Source: Streptomyces hyderabadensis (GTDB taxonomy: Bacteria; Actinomycetota; Actinomycetes; Streptomycetales; Streptomycetaceae). From it: a stretch of 64,000 bases of DNA. The stretch lies in NCBI RefSeq assembly GCF_020404845.1, contig NZ_JAIOJZ010000007.1:62001-126000 (forward strand), in the 5' to 3' direction. Within the stretch, counting starts at the first letter, position 1. The number at the start of each line of letters is the position of its first letter. A program made the position numbers and the translations under genes. The notes beneath the pieces were generated by a model. That model made no database searches, was not told where the DNA came from, and saw only the letters and a program-made list of their open reading frames with translations. This document shows positions 49,140-59,635 of this stretch, in pieces.

Positions 49140-49145
49140 GATACG
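49140..49145 (+). promoter_or_regulatory. -10 element GATACG before dprE1
   Basis: GATACG ends 9 nt before ATG 49155; no clear Shine-Dalgarno, so the message probably has little or no leader. Confidence 0.4.
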
Positions 49146-49154
49146 GTCACCGCC

Positions 49155-50540
49155 ATGTCTGCCGACACCGTGCGCGACACCGACTCGTACGCCGACTGGG
49201 GCACCGTCACCGGCTGGGGCCGTACGGCACCCACCGGGGCGCTCGTCGTCCGGCCGCGGACGTACGAGGAGGCGGCCGTCGCCGTCCGGGACTGCGGGGT
49301 CCGCGGCGGCATCGCGCGGGGGCTCGGACGGGCGTACGGGGACGCGGCGCAGAACGCCGGGGGTGCCGTGCTCGACATGACGGCGCTGGACCGGGTGCAC
49401 GCCGTCGACGTCGCCGGCGGCACCGTGCTGTGCGACGCGGGGGTCTCCCTGCACCGGCTGATGGAGGTGCTGCTGCCGCTGGGCTGGTTCGTGCCGGTGA
49501 CGCCCGGCACCCGGTACGTGACGGTCGGCGGGGCGATCGGCGCGGACATCCACGGCAAGAACCACCACGTGTCGGGGTCCTTCGCGCGGCACGTGCTCTC
49601 CCTGGAGCTGCTCACCGCCGACGGCCGGGTCCGCACCGTGGCCCCGGGCACGCCCCTGTTCGACGCGACCGCGGGCGGCATGGGTCTGACCGGGGTGATC
49701 CTCACCGCGACGCTGCGGCTGCAGCCGGTCGAGACGGCGCTGATGTCGGTGGACACCGAGCGGGCCGACGACCTGGACGACCTGATGGCCCGGCTCACCG
49801 CCACCGACCACCGCTACCGCTACTCGGTCGCCTGGATCGACCTCCTCGCGCGCGGCAGGGCGACCGGCCGCGCGGTGCTCACCCGCGGCGACCACGCCCC
49901 GCTGGACGCGCTGCCCGCCCGCTCCCGGGCCCGGCGCGCGCCGCTGGCCTTCCGCACCTCCCGGCTGCCCGCCACCCCCGACTTCCTGCCGGGCGGACTG
50001 CTCGGCCGGACCTCGGTGGGCCTGTTCAACGAGGTCTGGTACCGCAAGGCCCCCCGGTGCAGCCGCGGCCGGCTCCAGCGGATCTCCACCTTCTTCCACC
50101 CGCTGGACGGCGTCCCGCACTGGAACCGCGTCTACGGCCGCGGGGGCTTCGTGCAGTACCAGTTCGTCGTCGGACACGGCCGGGAGGAGGCCCTGCGCCG
50201 GATCGTGGGGCGCATCTCCGCCCGCCGCTGCCCCTCCTTCCTGGCCGTCCTCAAGCGCTTCGGCGCGGCCGACCCGGGCTGGCTCTCCTTCCCCGTCCCG
50301 GGCTGGACCCTCGCGCTGGACATCCCGGCGCGGCTGCCCGGGCTCGGCGCGTTCCTGGACGAGCTGGACGAGGAGGTCGCTCACGCGGGCGGCCGGGTCT
50401 ACCTCGCCAAGGACTCCCGGCTGCGCCCGGAACTGCTCGCCGCGATGTACCCCCGCCTGGACGACTTCCGTGCCCTGCGCGCCGAGCTGGACCCGCGCGG
50501 GGTGTTCGTCTCCGACCTGGCCCGCCGCCTCGCCCTGTGA
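49155..50540 (+). CDS. dprE1: decaprenylphosphoryl-beta-D-ribose oxidase
   Basis: 461-residue FAD enzyme oxidising C2 of decaprenyl-phosphoryl-ribose. FAD domain: ARGLGRAYGDAAQNAGGAVL, TPGTRYVTVGGAIGADIHGK, NHHVSGSFARHVL. Substrate domain: GGFVQYQFVVGHGREEALRR, SFLAVLKRFGAADPGWLSFP, AKDSRLRPELLAAMYPRLDD with the catalytic Lys, and a VSDLARRLAL end nearly as in mycobacteria. The residue equivalent to Cys387, the benzothiazinone target, is Ala387 (GWTLALDIP). dprE2 starts 34 bp downstream. Confidence 0.95.
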   Translation: MSADTVRDTDSYADWGTVTGWGRTAPTGALVVRPRTYEEAAVAVRDCGVRGGIARGLGRAYGDAAQNAGGAVLDMTALDRVHAVDVAGGTVLCDAGVSLHRLMEVLLPLGWFVPVTPGTRYVTVGGAIGADIHGKNHHVSGSFARHVLSLELLTADGRVRTVAPGTPLFDATAGGMGLTGVILTATLRLQPVETALMSVDTERADDLDDLMARLTATDHRYRYSVAWIDLLARGRATGRAVLTRGDHAPLDALPARSRARRAPLAFRTSRLPATPDFLPGGLLGRTSVGLFNEVWYRKAPRCSRGRLQRISTFFHPLDGVPHWNRVYGRGGFVQYQFVVGHGREEALRRIVGRISARRCPSFLAVLKRFGAADPGWLSFPVPGWTLALDIPARLPGLGAFLDELDEEVAHAGGRVYLAKDSRLRPELLAAMYPRLDDFRALRAELDPRGVFVSDLARRLAL

Positions 50541-50574
50541 CACCCCCGCCCGCACCGACCTGTCTGGAGCAGCC

Positions 50575-51330
50575 GTGAAGGACGCCTTCGGCCTCCCCCA
50601 GTCCCTCCTCGTCCTCGGCGGTACGTCCGAGATCGCGCTGGCCACCGTGCGCCGTCTGGTGGCCCGCCGCGCCCGTACGGTGTGGCTGGCCGGACGCCCC
50701 TCCCCCGCCCTGGAGGCGGCCGCCGAGCAGCTGCGCGGGCTCGGCGCCGAGGTGCGCACGGTCGCCTTCGACGCGCTGGAGCCCGAGTCCCACGAGGCGG
50801 CGCTCGGCAAGGTGTTCGCCGAGGGCGACATCGACCTGGTGCTGCTGGCCTTCGGCGTCCTGGGCGACCAGGCGCACGACGAGCGCGAGCCGCTGAACGC
50901 GGTGCGGGTCGCGCAGACCAACTACACCGGCGCGGTCTCGGCCGGGCTGGTCGCCGCCCGTTCACTGCAGGCGCAGGGGCACGGCTCGCTGGTGGTGCTC
51001 TCCTCCGTGGCCGGCGAGCGGGCCCGCCGCGCCAACTTCATCTACGGCTCCAGCAAGGCCGGCCTGGACGCCTTCGCGCAGGGCCTGGGCGACGCGCTGC
51101 ACGGCACGGGCGTGCACGTCATGGTCGTACGGCCCGGGTTCGTGCGGTCGCGGATGACGGAGGGGATGGCCGAGGCGCCGCTCGCCACCACGCCCGAGGC
51201 GGTCGCCACGGCGATCGAGCTGGGGCTGCGGCGGCGCTCGGAGACGGTGTGGGTGCCGGGCGCGCTGCGGGTGGTGATGTCGGCGGTGCGGCACCTGCCC
51301 CGGACGGTGTTCCGGCGGCTGCCGGTGTGA
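50575..51330 (+). CDS. dprE2: decaprenylphosphoryl-2-keto-ribose reductase
   Basis: 251-residue short-chain reductase completing epimerisation to decaprenyl-phosphoryl-arabinose with DprE1. NAD(P) motif SLLVLGGTSEIALATVRRLV, the LLAFGVLGDQAHDE region, catalytic SSVAGERARRANFIYGSSKA (Ser, Tyr, Lys), and MVVRPGFVRSRMTEGM. GTG 50575 has TGGAGC at normal distance. The last 21 bp of coding sequence plus stop are repeated 35 bp downstream (51351-51371). Confidence 0.93.
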   Translation: MKDAFGLPQSLLVLGGTSEIALATVRRLVARRARTVWLAGRPSPALEAAAEQLRGLGAEVRTVAFDALEPESHEAALGKVFAEGDIDLVLLAFGVLGDQAHDEREPLNAVRVAQTNYTGAVSAGLVAARSLQAQGHGSLVVLSSVAGERARRANFIYGSSKAGLDAFAQGLGDALHGTGVHVMVVRPGFVRSRMTEGMAEAPLATTPEAVATAIELGLRRRSETVWVPGALRVVMSAVRHLPRTVFRRLPV

Positions 51331-51371
51331 GGCGCGGCCCCGGCGCATCCCGGCTGCCGGTGTGAGGCGCG
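51316..51371 (+). repeat. 21-bp direct repeat at the dprE2 3' end
   Basis: cggctgccggtgtgaggcgc and one more g occurs at 51316-51336 (covering the dprE2 stop) and again at 51351-51371. A short local duplication of the gene's end. Confidence 0.85.
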
Positions 51372-51390
51372 CGGCCCCCGCTCTCCCCGG

Positions 51391-51969
51391 CTACCGGGTC
51401 GGCAGGGTGCCGCTCTCCACCCGCCCGGCCTGCGGGGGCACCGTGGCGCTGCCGAAGGGGAACTCGCGCAGCTTGCGCCAGACCGCGTCGGCGCCCTGCT
51501 CGTACAGCGCGAAGCCGGTGCAGGGCCACTGGGCCTCGTAGTCGGACAGCTCCTCGTAGGCGCGGTCCATCGCGGCCTCGTCGATGCCGTGCGCCACGGT
51601 GACGTGCGGGTGGTACGGGAACTGCAGTTCGCGGGGGACGGGGCCGGACGCGTCGCGCACCCGCTTCTGCAGCCAGGAGCAGGCCGCCGCGCCCTCGACC
51701 ACCTGGACGAATACGACGGGCGAGAGCGGGCGGAAGGTGCCGGTGCCGGACAGTCGCATCGGGAAGGGCCGGCCGCGTGCCGCCACCTCCGCCAGGTGCG
51801 CCTCGATCGCGGGCAGCGCGCCGCCGTCGACCTCGGTCGGCGGCAGCAGGGTGACGTGCGTGGGGATGCCGTGAGCAGCGGCGTCGCCGAAGCCCGCGCG
51901 CAGCTGCTGGAGCTTGCTGCCGTGAGGCTCCGGGACCGCGATCGACACGCCGATCGTTACGGTCCCCAC
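51391..51969 (-). CDS. 2H phosphoesterase (2'-5' RNA ligase-like)
   Basis: 192 residues. The two HxT motifs are GIPTHVTLLPPTEV and YHPHVTVAHGIDEA, placed symmetrically as in LigT/YjcG-type cyclic phosphodiesterases acting on RNA or nucleotide 2',3'-cyclic ends. GTG 51969 has GGAG 5 nt upstream. On the same strand as trpS but 176 bp downstream of it, beyond a terminator; the link to tRNA biology is only suggestive. Confidence 0.9.
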   Translation of the reverse strand: MGTVTIGVSIAVPEPHGSKLQQLRAGFGDAAAHGIPTHVTLLPPTEVDGGALPAIEAHLAEVAARGRPFPMRLSGTGTFRPLSPVVFVQVVEGAAACSWLQKRVRDASGPVPRELQFPYHPHVTVAHGIDEAAMDRAYEELSDYEAQWPCTGFALYEQGADAVWRKLREFPFGSATVPPQAGRVESGTLPTR

Positions 51970-52099
51970 TTCGTCTCCTGTCGTTGTGTGTCCGTCGGCC
52001 GGACACCCGGATATCGACTGTACGGCCACCGCCGTGCCGTGGGCAGGCGCAACCGGAGTGATGTGCAGCGCTACGGCGGCGTGCCGGGGCGCACGGCCG

Positions 52100-52136
52100 G
52101 TGCCGGGGGCACCGCGGGGGGCGGCACCCCGGGCAC
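52100..52136 (-). terminator. hairpin after trpS
   Basis: gtgccgggg (52100-52108) against ccccgggcac (52127-52136) with an inner ggcacc/ggtgcc option, 10 nt past the trpS stop. Confidence 0.55.
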
Positions 52137-52145
52137 CCTCGCGGA

Positions 52146-53925
<1,780 letters not shown>

Positions 53926-53950
53926 GGCCGCTGCCGGGCCCGAGCGGGCG

Positions 53951-55402
53951 TCAGCCGAGGTCGATCTCCGGGTACAGCGGGAAGCCGGCCACCAGGTCGG
54001 TCGCGCGGTGCGCGATCTCGTCGGCGACCTTCGCGTCGAGGACGTGGGAGGCCTTGGAGGGGGCGCCGGACTTGGTGGTGCCGGGCTCGGCCGTGGTCAG
54101 GACGCGGTCGATCAGGCCCGCGACCTCGTCCATCTCCGCCGTGCCGAGACCGCGCGTGGTCAGCGCCGGGGTGCCGATGCGGATGCCGGAGGTGTACCAG
54201 GCGCCGTTCGGGTCGGCGGGGATGGCGTTGCGGTTGGTGACGATGCCGGAGTCGAGGAGGGCGGCCTCGGCCTGGCGGCCGGTGAGGCCGTAGGAGGACG
54301 CCACGTCGATCAGGTTGAGGTGGTTGTCCGTGCCGCCGGTGACCAGGGTGGCGCCGCGCTTGGTCAGGCCCTCGGCGAGCGCGCGGGCGTTGTCGACGAT
54401 CCGCTGGGCGTAGTCCTGGAAGGCGGGCTGCCGGGCCTCGGCGAGGGCGACGGCCTTGGCGGCCATGACGTGCGGGAGCGGACCGCCGAGGACCATCGGG
54501 CAGCCGCGGTCGACCTGGTCCTTGAGGGAGTCGTCGCACAGGACCATGCCGCCGCGCGGGCCGCGCAGCGACTTGTGGGTGGTCGTCGTGACGATCTGGG
54601 CGTGCGGGACCGGGTCGAAGTCGCCGGTGAGCACCTTGCCCGCGACCAGGCCCGCGAAGTGCGCCATGTCGACCATGAGGGTCGCGCCGACCTCGTCGGC
54701 GATCTCGCGCATGATCCGGAAGTTCACCAGCCGGGGGTACGCGGAGTAGCCCGCGACGATGATCAGCGGCTTGAACTCGCGGGCGGAGGCGCGCAGGGCC
54801 TCGTAGTCGATGAGGCCGGTGGCGGGGTCGGTGCCGTAGGAGCGCTGGTCGAACATCTTGCCGGAGATGTTCGGGCGGAAGCCGTGGGTGAGGTGGCCGC
54901 CGGCGTCCAGGGACATGCCGAGCATCCGCTGGTTGCCGAAGGCCTGCCGCAGCTCGGCCCAGTCGGCTTCGGTGAGGTCGTTGACCTGGCGGGCGCCGGT
55001 CTTCTCCAGGAACGGCGCCTCGACGCGGTCGGCGAGCACGGCCCAGAAGGCGACCAGGTTGGCGTCGATGCCGGAGTGCGGCTGGACGTAGGCGTGGCGG
55101 GCGCCGAACAGCTCGCGGGCGTGCTCGGCGGCCAGCGACTCGACGGTGTCGACGTTGCGGCAGCCGGCGTAGAAGCGGCGGCCGACGGTGCCCTCGGCGT
55201 ACTTGTCGCTGAACCAGTTGCCCATCGCCAGGAGCGTGGCCGGGGAGGCGTAGTTCTCCGAGGCGATCAGCTTGAGCATCTCGCGCTGGTCGGCGACCTC
55301 CTGGCCGATGGCGTCGGCGACGCGGGGCTCGACGGTTCGGATGACGTCGAGCGCGGCGCGGTAGGCGGTGGACTCGGGGGAGAGCGGCTGCTCGGCGGGC
55401 AT
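53951..55402 (-). CDS. glyA: serine hydroxymethyltransferase, long form
   Basis: Interconverts serine and glycine with tetrahydrofolate; PLP enzyme. 483 residues, about 50 more than usual. The additional part sits near residues 115-165 ([32 protein letters not shown]), a feature of some actinobacterial forms. PLP-Lys277 lies in [35 protein letters not shown] and [15 protein letters not shown] are typical. ATG 55402 has CGGAGG 5 nt upstream. Controlled by the ZTP riboswitch in its leader. Confidence 0.95.
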   Translation of the reverse strand: MPAEQPLSPESTAYRAALDVIRTVEPRVADAIGQEVADQREMLKLIASENYASPATLLAMGNWFSDKYAEGTVGRRFYAGCRNVDTVESLAAEHARELFGARHAYVQPHSGIDANLVAFWAVLADRVEAPFLEKTGARQVNDLTEADWAELRQAFGNQRMLGMSLDAGGHLTHGFRPNISGKMFDQRSYGTDPATGLIDYEALRASAREFKPLIIVAGYSAYPRLVNFRIMREIADEVGATLMVDMAHFAGLVAGKVLTGDFDPVPHAQIVTTTTHKSLRGPRGGMVLCDDSLKDQVDRGCPMVLGGPLPHVMAAKAVALAEARQPAFQDYAQRIVDNARALAEGLTKRGATLVTGGTDNHLNLIDVASSYGLTGRQAEAALLDSGIVTNRNAIPADPNGAWYTSGIRIGTPALTTRGLGTAEMDEVAGLIDRVLTTAEPGTTKSGAPSKASHVLDAKVADEIAHRATDLVAGFPLYPEIDLG

Positions 55403-55439
55403 GGGGACCTCCGGACGTTGTGGTCAGCGTTCACGGTAC

Positions 55440-55528
55440 GGACGGCCCAGGCGCACGGCACATGCTCTTCCCGGGCCGCTCCCCGATGGTTCGTCCCATC
55501 CCAGCGCGCCAGTCACGGCCCGGGGCCA
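55440..55528 (-). promoter_or_regulatory. ZTP (pfl) riboswitch in the glyA leader
   Basis: On the minus strand the leader holds the two hallmark segments of the pfl/ZTP aptamer: GTGACTGGCG (55507-55516) and GCGCCTGGGCC (55444-55454). Between them are TGGGA, the ACCATCGGGGAGCGG element and variable stems. It ends 38 nt before the glyA start. ZTP riboswitches sense ZMP/ZTP, which builds up when 10-formyl-tetrahydrofolate is short, and often control glyA and folate genes; an on-switch is expected. Confidence 0.9.
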
Positions 55529-55586
55529 GGTTACCGGGTGGGGCGGGGGCGTGCCGTGGGTGTCCGTGATGCGGAAGGCCCCCTCC

Positions 55587-56771
55587 TCAGAGGATCACGT
55601 GGGGCAGGAAGCGGGCGTACTCGTCCGTCACCAGGCCCGACGACTCCCTGATGCCCAGGCCCGCCGACTCGTTCTCCACCACCCAGGCGCCCAGGACGAC
55701 GCGGTTGCCGTCGAAGTCGGGCAGCGGGGCCAGCTCCTGGTAGCAGCAGGGTTCCGGGCGCGGGGCCGGGTCGGTGCCGGGTTCGTGGATCGTGACGCCG
55801 GCGCCCTCCCGGCCCAGGAGGGGCTTGGCGACCCAGCCCGTGGTGGTCGCCAGCTCGCGCGGGCCGTCGAGGTGGGCGGGCAGCAGGTTGGGGTGGCCGG
55901 GGTACAGCTCCCAGAGGATGGCGAGGAGGGCCTTGTTGCTGAGCAGCATCTTCCAGGCGGGCTCGATCCACAGGGTGGTGCCGGTGCCGCCGCCGTTGTC
56001 GAGGGTGTCCAGGACGTGGCCGGCGAAGCGGTCGGTGGTGAGCCACTCCCAGGGGTAGAGCTTGAAGAGGCTGCGGATGAAGCGCAGCCTGTTGTCGACG
56101 AAGCGGCCGGAGAGGCGGTCCCAGCCGATCTCCTCCATGGAGATCCAGTCGGTGGCCAGGCCGGCCTGCTCGGCGGTCTCCTTGAGGTAGGCCACCGTCA
56201 TGAGGTCCTCGCCGAGTTCGTCGTCCGAGGAGTGCGCGAAGTACAGCGGGTTGCCGGGCGGCAGCAGCGCGGCCTGCTTCCGCCAGGCCTCCACGAGCCG
56301 CTCGTGCAGGCTGTTCCACTGGTCGGCGCCGGGGAAGCGCTCCTCCATCCAGAACCACTGCGGGGACGCCGCCTCGACCAGGGAGGTCGGGGTGTCCGCG
56401 TTGTACTCCAGGAGCTTGGCGGGGCCGGTGCCGTCGTAGCGCAGGTCGAAGCGGGCGTAGACCGAGGGGAGTTCGGCGCGGCGGTGCCAGGCCTCGGTGA
56501 CCGCGTGGACCACGCGCGGGTCGGTGATGCCGAGGTCGGCGAAGCGGTCCGCGGCGACGATGTGCCCGGCGGCGGCCAGGCACATGCGGTGCAGTTCCTC
56601 GACGACCTCCTCCAGCACCTCGACCTCGGGCAGGGAGAAGACGTAGTAGGCGCTCTCGTCCCAGTAGGGGCGCAGCGAGTCGTCGGGGTAGCGGGTCAGG
56701 GGGTAGATGAGCCCCTGTTCCTCGACGGTCTGCTGCCAGCCGGGGCGGGGGTCGGTGGTGCGGCGTTCCAC
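55587..56771 (-). CDS. glutathionylspermidine synthase-family protein
   Basis: 394-residue ATP-grasp-like ligase of the GSP_synth family. Motifs: ARFDLRYDGTGPAKLLEYNA near residue 110 (nucleotide/metal site), TPTSLVEAASPQWFWMEERF, LSNKALLAILWELYPGHPNL, and WVAKPLLGREGAGVTIHEPG (ATP loop). The amidase half of the E. coli enzyme is absent. Streptomyces do not make glutathionylspermidine, so the product is likely another amide. GTG 56771; the lipoprotein gene ends 10 nt before it, so the two form an operon. Confidence 0.88.
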   Translation of the reverse strand: MERRTTDPRPGWQQTVEEQGLIYPLTRYPDDSLRPYWDESAYYVFSLPEVEVLEEVVEELHRMCLAAAGHIVAADRFADLGITDPRVVHAVTEAWHRRAELPSVYARFDLRYDGTGPAKLLEYNADTPTSLVEAASPQWFWMEERFPGADQWNSLHERLVEAWRKQAALLPPGNPLYFAHSSDDELGEDLMTVAYLKETAEQAGLATDWISMEEIGWDRLSGRFVDNRLRFIRSLFKLYPWEWLTTDRFAGHVLDTLDNGGGTGTTLWIEPAWKMLLSNKALLAILWELYPGHPNLLPAHLDGPRELATTTGWVAKPLLGREGAGVTIHEPGTDPAPRPEPCCYQELAPLPDFDGNRVVLGAWVVENESAGLGIRESSGLVTDEYARFLPHVIL

Positions 56772-56781
56772 GGCCCGGCCC

Positions 56782-57156
56782 TCAGCCGCCGCCGCTGCCG
56801 GAGCCCGAGCAGCCGAAGCCGCCCCGGTCGACGGCCTCGGACCGGCTGAAGGTGCCGGAGTCGGCCCAGCCGTTGCTCACGTCGGCGTCGTAGTACCAGT
56901 CGGCGTCGGCCACGGACCCGGACGAGCCCTTCTTCTTGCCGCCCTTGCCGTACGAGCCGCTCGACGAGCCGCCGGAGGAGCCGGACTTGCAGTTCTTGTC
57001 GGCGACGACCTTGTAGCCGTTGAGGTAGTCGTAGCTGTCGCGGTCCACGCAGCGGCGGTCGGGGTCCGAACCGCATGCGCTCAGGGCCGTCGCGAGCACT
57101 CCCATGCCGCCGAGCACCACGGTGCTCGACCGCAGCCGTCGCCGGGTCTTGGCCAT
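56782..57156 (-). CDS. small lipoprotein of unknown function
   Basis: 124 residues. Signal MAKTRRRLRSSTVVLGGMGV and lipobox Cys28 (ALSACGS). The mature part has one Cys pair candidate (RRCVDRDSYDYLNGYKVV, DKNCKSG), a Ser/Gly/Lys-rich linker, then ADADWYYDADVSNGWADSG and a Gly-rich end. Similar lipoproteins commonly precede GSP_synth-type genes in Streptomyces as I recall. ATG 57156. Confidence 0.85.
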   Translation of the reverse strand: MAKTRRRLRSSTVVLGGMGVLATALSACGSDPDRRCVDRDSYDYLNGYKVVADKNCKSGSSGGSSSGSYGKGGKKKGSSGSVADADWYYDADVSNGWADSGTFSRSEAVDRGGFGCSGSGSGGG

Positions 57157-57244
57157 GTCCCTGTCCCCCGTTGTCCGTGCCGTGTCCGTGCGGTTGTACG
57201 ACAGTTGCGCCGGTCGAGTGTACGGCCCCCGCCGCCGGTGGACT

Positions 57245-58633
57245 TTACGGCAGCGCCCCGCACAGCGCGTCCAGGGCCCCCGCCCAGGCGTGGTCCGGCG
57301 GGGTGCCGTAGCCGACGACGAGGGCGTCCAGCGGGGGCGGGGAGGCGTCCGGGTGCCGGAACATGGACAGGCCGTGGACGGCGAGCCCGTGCCAGGCGGC
57401 GGCCCGGACGACCTGCTGCTCGGTGCCGGGCGGCAGGGGCAGGACGGCGTGCAGTCCGGCGGCGATGCCGGTGACGCGGACCGCGGGGGCGCGCTCGGCG
57501 AGGGCGGCGACCAGGGCGTCGCGGCGGCGCCGGTAGCGCAGGCGGGCGGACCGCACGTGCCGGTCGTAGTCGCCGGAGTCGAGGAACTGCGCGAGGGTCA
57601 GCTGGTCGAACACGCCCGGGGTGCGGCTCGCCAGGTCGTCCATGGCCTCCCCGACGAGGGACGGCGGCAGCGCCATCCAGCCCAGGCGCAGTCCGGGGGC
57701 CAGGGACTTGCTGGCGGTGCCCAGGTACACCACGCGGTCCGGGTCCAGTCCCTGGAGGGCGCCGACGGACTGGCGGTCGTAGCGGAACTCGCCGTCGTAG
57801 TCGTCCTCCAGGATCAGCCCGCCGGTGCGGTGCGCCCAGGCCACCACCGCCGCTCTGCGGTCGGGGTGCAGGGGGACGCCCGTCGGGAACTGGTGGGCGG
57901 GGGTCAGGAGCACGGCGCCCGCGTCCGTGAGCGCCACGGGGTCCGCGCCCCGCTCGTCGACGGGCAGCGGAACGGTCCGCAGACCGGCTCGGACGAGCAG
58001 GTCGCGGTGGACGTGGAGGCCGTACGACTCGACGGCCACGGTGTGCACGCCGCGCGCCCGCAGCACCCCGGCCAGCAGCACGAGGCCGTGCGCGACGCCG
58101 CCGCACACCAGCAGCGTCCCGGGGTCGGCGCGTACGCCCCGGGCCCGGGCGAGGTAGCCGGCCAGCGCGGCGCGCAGCTCGGGCCGGCCGCGGCCGTCGC
58201 CGTAGCCGAGGGCGTCGTGCGGAGCGGCGGCGACCGCGCGGCGGGCGGCCCGGAGCCAGGCGGCGCGCGGGAAGGAGGCGAGGTCGGGGGTGCCGGGGCG
58301 CAGGTCGTAGGCGGGCCGGGCGTGGCCCCCGGAACGCCGGGCCGAGGCGCGCGGCGGCGGGGCGGCGACGCGTTCGGCGACCCGGGTGCCCGAGCCCTGG
58401 CGCGCGGTGAGCCAGCCCTCGGCGACGAGGTCGGCGTAGGCGTCGGCGACGGTGTTGCGGGCGATGCCGAGGTCGGCGGCGAGGACGCGGGACGAGGGCA
58501 GCCGGATGCCGGGGCCCAGGCGGCCGGTGCGGACGGCCTCGCGCAGGGCGTCGGTGAGGCCGCGGCGCACACCCGGCCCGGCGGGTTGGTCCAGGTGCAG
58601 GTCGATGCCGAGAGTGGCCCAGGGTTTCGCCAT
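57245..58633 (-). CDS. MocR/GabR-type regulator (GntR plus aminotransferase fold)
   Basis: 462 residues. N-terminal winged helix (LTDALREAVRTGRLGPGIRL, PSSRVLAADLGIARNTVADA), then a class I aminotransferase-like domain with the PLP-Lys in VVYLGTASKSLAPGLRLGWM and the binding Asp/Tyr in LILEDDYDGEFRY. Such proteins sense PLP or an amino acid adduct and switch neighbouring genes. Divergent from the AhpD operon across 46 bp, so it most likely controls that operon and itself. ATG 58633. Confidence 0.93.
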   Translation of the reverse strand: MAKPWATLGIDLHLDQPAGPGVRRGLTDALREAVRTGRLGPGIRLPSSRVLAADLGIARNTVADAYADLVAEGWLTARQGSGTRVAERVAAPPPRASARRSGGHARPAYDLRPGTPDLASFPRAAWLRAARRAVAAAPHDALGYGDGRGRPELRAALAGYLARARGVRADPGTLLVCGGVAHGLVLLAGVLRARGVHTVAVESYGLHVHRDLLVRAGLRTVPLPVDERGADPVALTDAGAVLLTPAHQFPTGVPLHPDRRAAVVAWAHRTGGLILEDDYDGEFRYDRQSVGALQGLDPDRVVYLGTASKSLAPGLRLGWMALPPSLVGEAMDDLASRTPGVFDQLTLAQFLDSGDYDRHVRSARLRYRRRRDALVAALAERAPAVRVTGIAAGLHAVLPLPPGTEQQVVRAAAWHGLAVHGLSMFRHPDASPPPLDALVVGYGTPPDHAWAGALDALCGALP

Positions 58634-58667
58634 GGAAATGGACCATACCGCTGGGCTGCTTCGTTCC

Positions 58668-58673
58668 TAGGGT
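58668..58673 (+). promoter_or_regulatory. -10 element TAGGGT of the AhpD operon
   Basis: TAGGGT ends 6 nt before ATG 58680; probably a leaderless message. The MocR binding site should lie between this and the divergent start, where ccatggaaatggaccata has a partial repeat. Confidence 0.45.
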
Positions 58674-58679
58674 CGAGGC

Positions 58680-59189
58680 ATGACGACACACACCGATGAC
58701 CCGAAGTCCCAGCAGCACGCCGCCGAGGTGCCCGTCCGGCTGAACTGGTCCCAGCACGCGCCCGAGGTCTACAAGGCGATGATGCGGCTGGAGACGGCCG
58801 CCAGGCGGGGGATGGACCCGACGCTGTACGAACTGGTCAAGATCCGCGCCTCGCAGCTCAACCACTGCGCCTTCTGCCTCGACATGCACACCAAGGACGC
58901 CCTCGCCGCCGGGGAGAGCGTGGGGCGGATCGTGCAGCTGGCCGCCTGGGAGGAGTCGCGGCACTTCTACACGGAGAAGGAGCTGGCGGCGATCGAGCTG
59001 ACCGAGGCGGTCACCGTGCTGACCGACGGCTTCGTGCCGGACGAGGTCTACGACAAGGCCGCCAAGCACTTCGACGAGCCGGAGCTGGCGCAGCTGATCG
59101 CCGCGATCACGACGATCAACGCCTGGAACCGGTTCGGCGTGACCTGCCGGATGACGCCGGGCCACTACACGCCCGGACAGCACGCGTGA
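58680..59189 (+). CDS. AhpD-like carboxymuconolactone decarboxylase-family protein 1
   Basis: 169 residues with the redox motif SQLNHCAFCLDMHTKDAL (Cys-x-x-Cys plus His) of alkylhydroperoxidase-D-like proteins. The APEVYKAMMRLETAARRGMD opening and AWEESRHFYTEKELAAIELT are typical. Likely a peroxide- or thiol-linked reductase. Its stop overlaps the GTG of a shorter paralogue, a tandem duplication. Confidence 0.92.
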   Translation: MTTHTDDPKSQQHAAEVPVRLNWSQHAPEVYKAMMRLETAARRGMDPTLYELVKIRASQLNHCAFCLDMHTKDALAAGESVGRIVQLAAWEESRHFYTEKELAAIELTEAVTVLTDGFVPDEVYDKAAKHFDEPELAQLIAAITTINAWNRFGVTCRMTPGHYTPGQHA

Positions 59190-59635
59190 CGGCGGCGCGC
59201 ACCCGGCTCCTGGACCCGGAGGTCGGCCGGTCGCTGTCGGCGCTGAGCGCGGCGGCCAAGAAGGGGCTGGGCGACCCCGTGCTCGCCGAGCTGGTGATGA
59301 TCCGCGCCTCACAGCTCAACCACTGCGCGTTCTGCCTGGACATGCACCTGACCCTGGCCCGCGAGAACGGGGTCGACGAGGACCGCCTCGGCCTGCTCGC
59401 CGCCTGGGAGGAGGCCGAGGACCGCTACGACGGGCGGCAGCGGGCCGCGCTCGCGCTGACCGAGGCGATGACCGTGCTGACCGACGGCTTCGTGCCGGAC
59501 GAGGTGTACGACCGGGCCGCCAAGCACTTCGACGACGGCGAACTGGCCCACCTGATCGGGCTGATCACCGCCATCAACAGCTGGAACCGGCTGATGGTCG
59601 CCCGCAGGATCCCGCCGGGGGGTTACACACCGTGA
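59186..59635 (+). CDS. AhpD-like carboxymuconolactone decarboxylase-family protein 2
   Basis: 149-residue paralogue of the previous gene, with the same SQLNHCAFCLDMHLTLAR motif and the identical TVLTDGFVPDEVYD stretch. GTG 59186 overlaps the previous stop (GTGA), and its own stop overlaps the next GTG, so the three genes are translationally coupled. May form a mixed oligomer with copy 1; that is inference. Confidence 0.92.
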   Translation: MTAARTRLLDPEVGRSLSALSAAAKKGLGDPVLAELVMIRASQLNHCAFCLDMHLTLARENGVDEDRLGLLAAWEEAEDRYDGRQRAALALTEAMTVLTDGFVPDEVYDRAAKHFDDGELAHLIGLITAINSWNRLMVARRIPPGGYTP

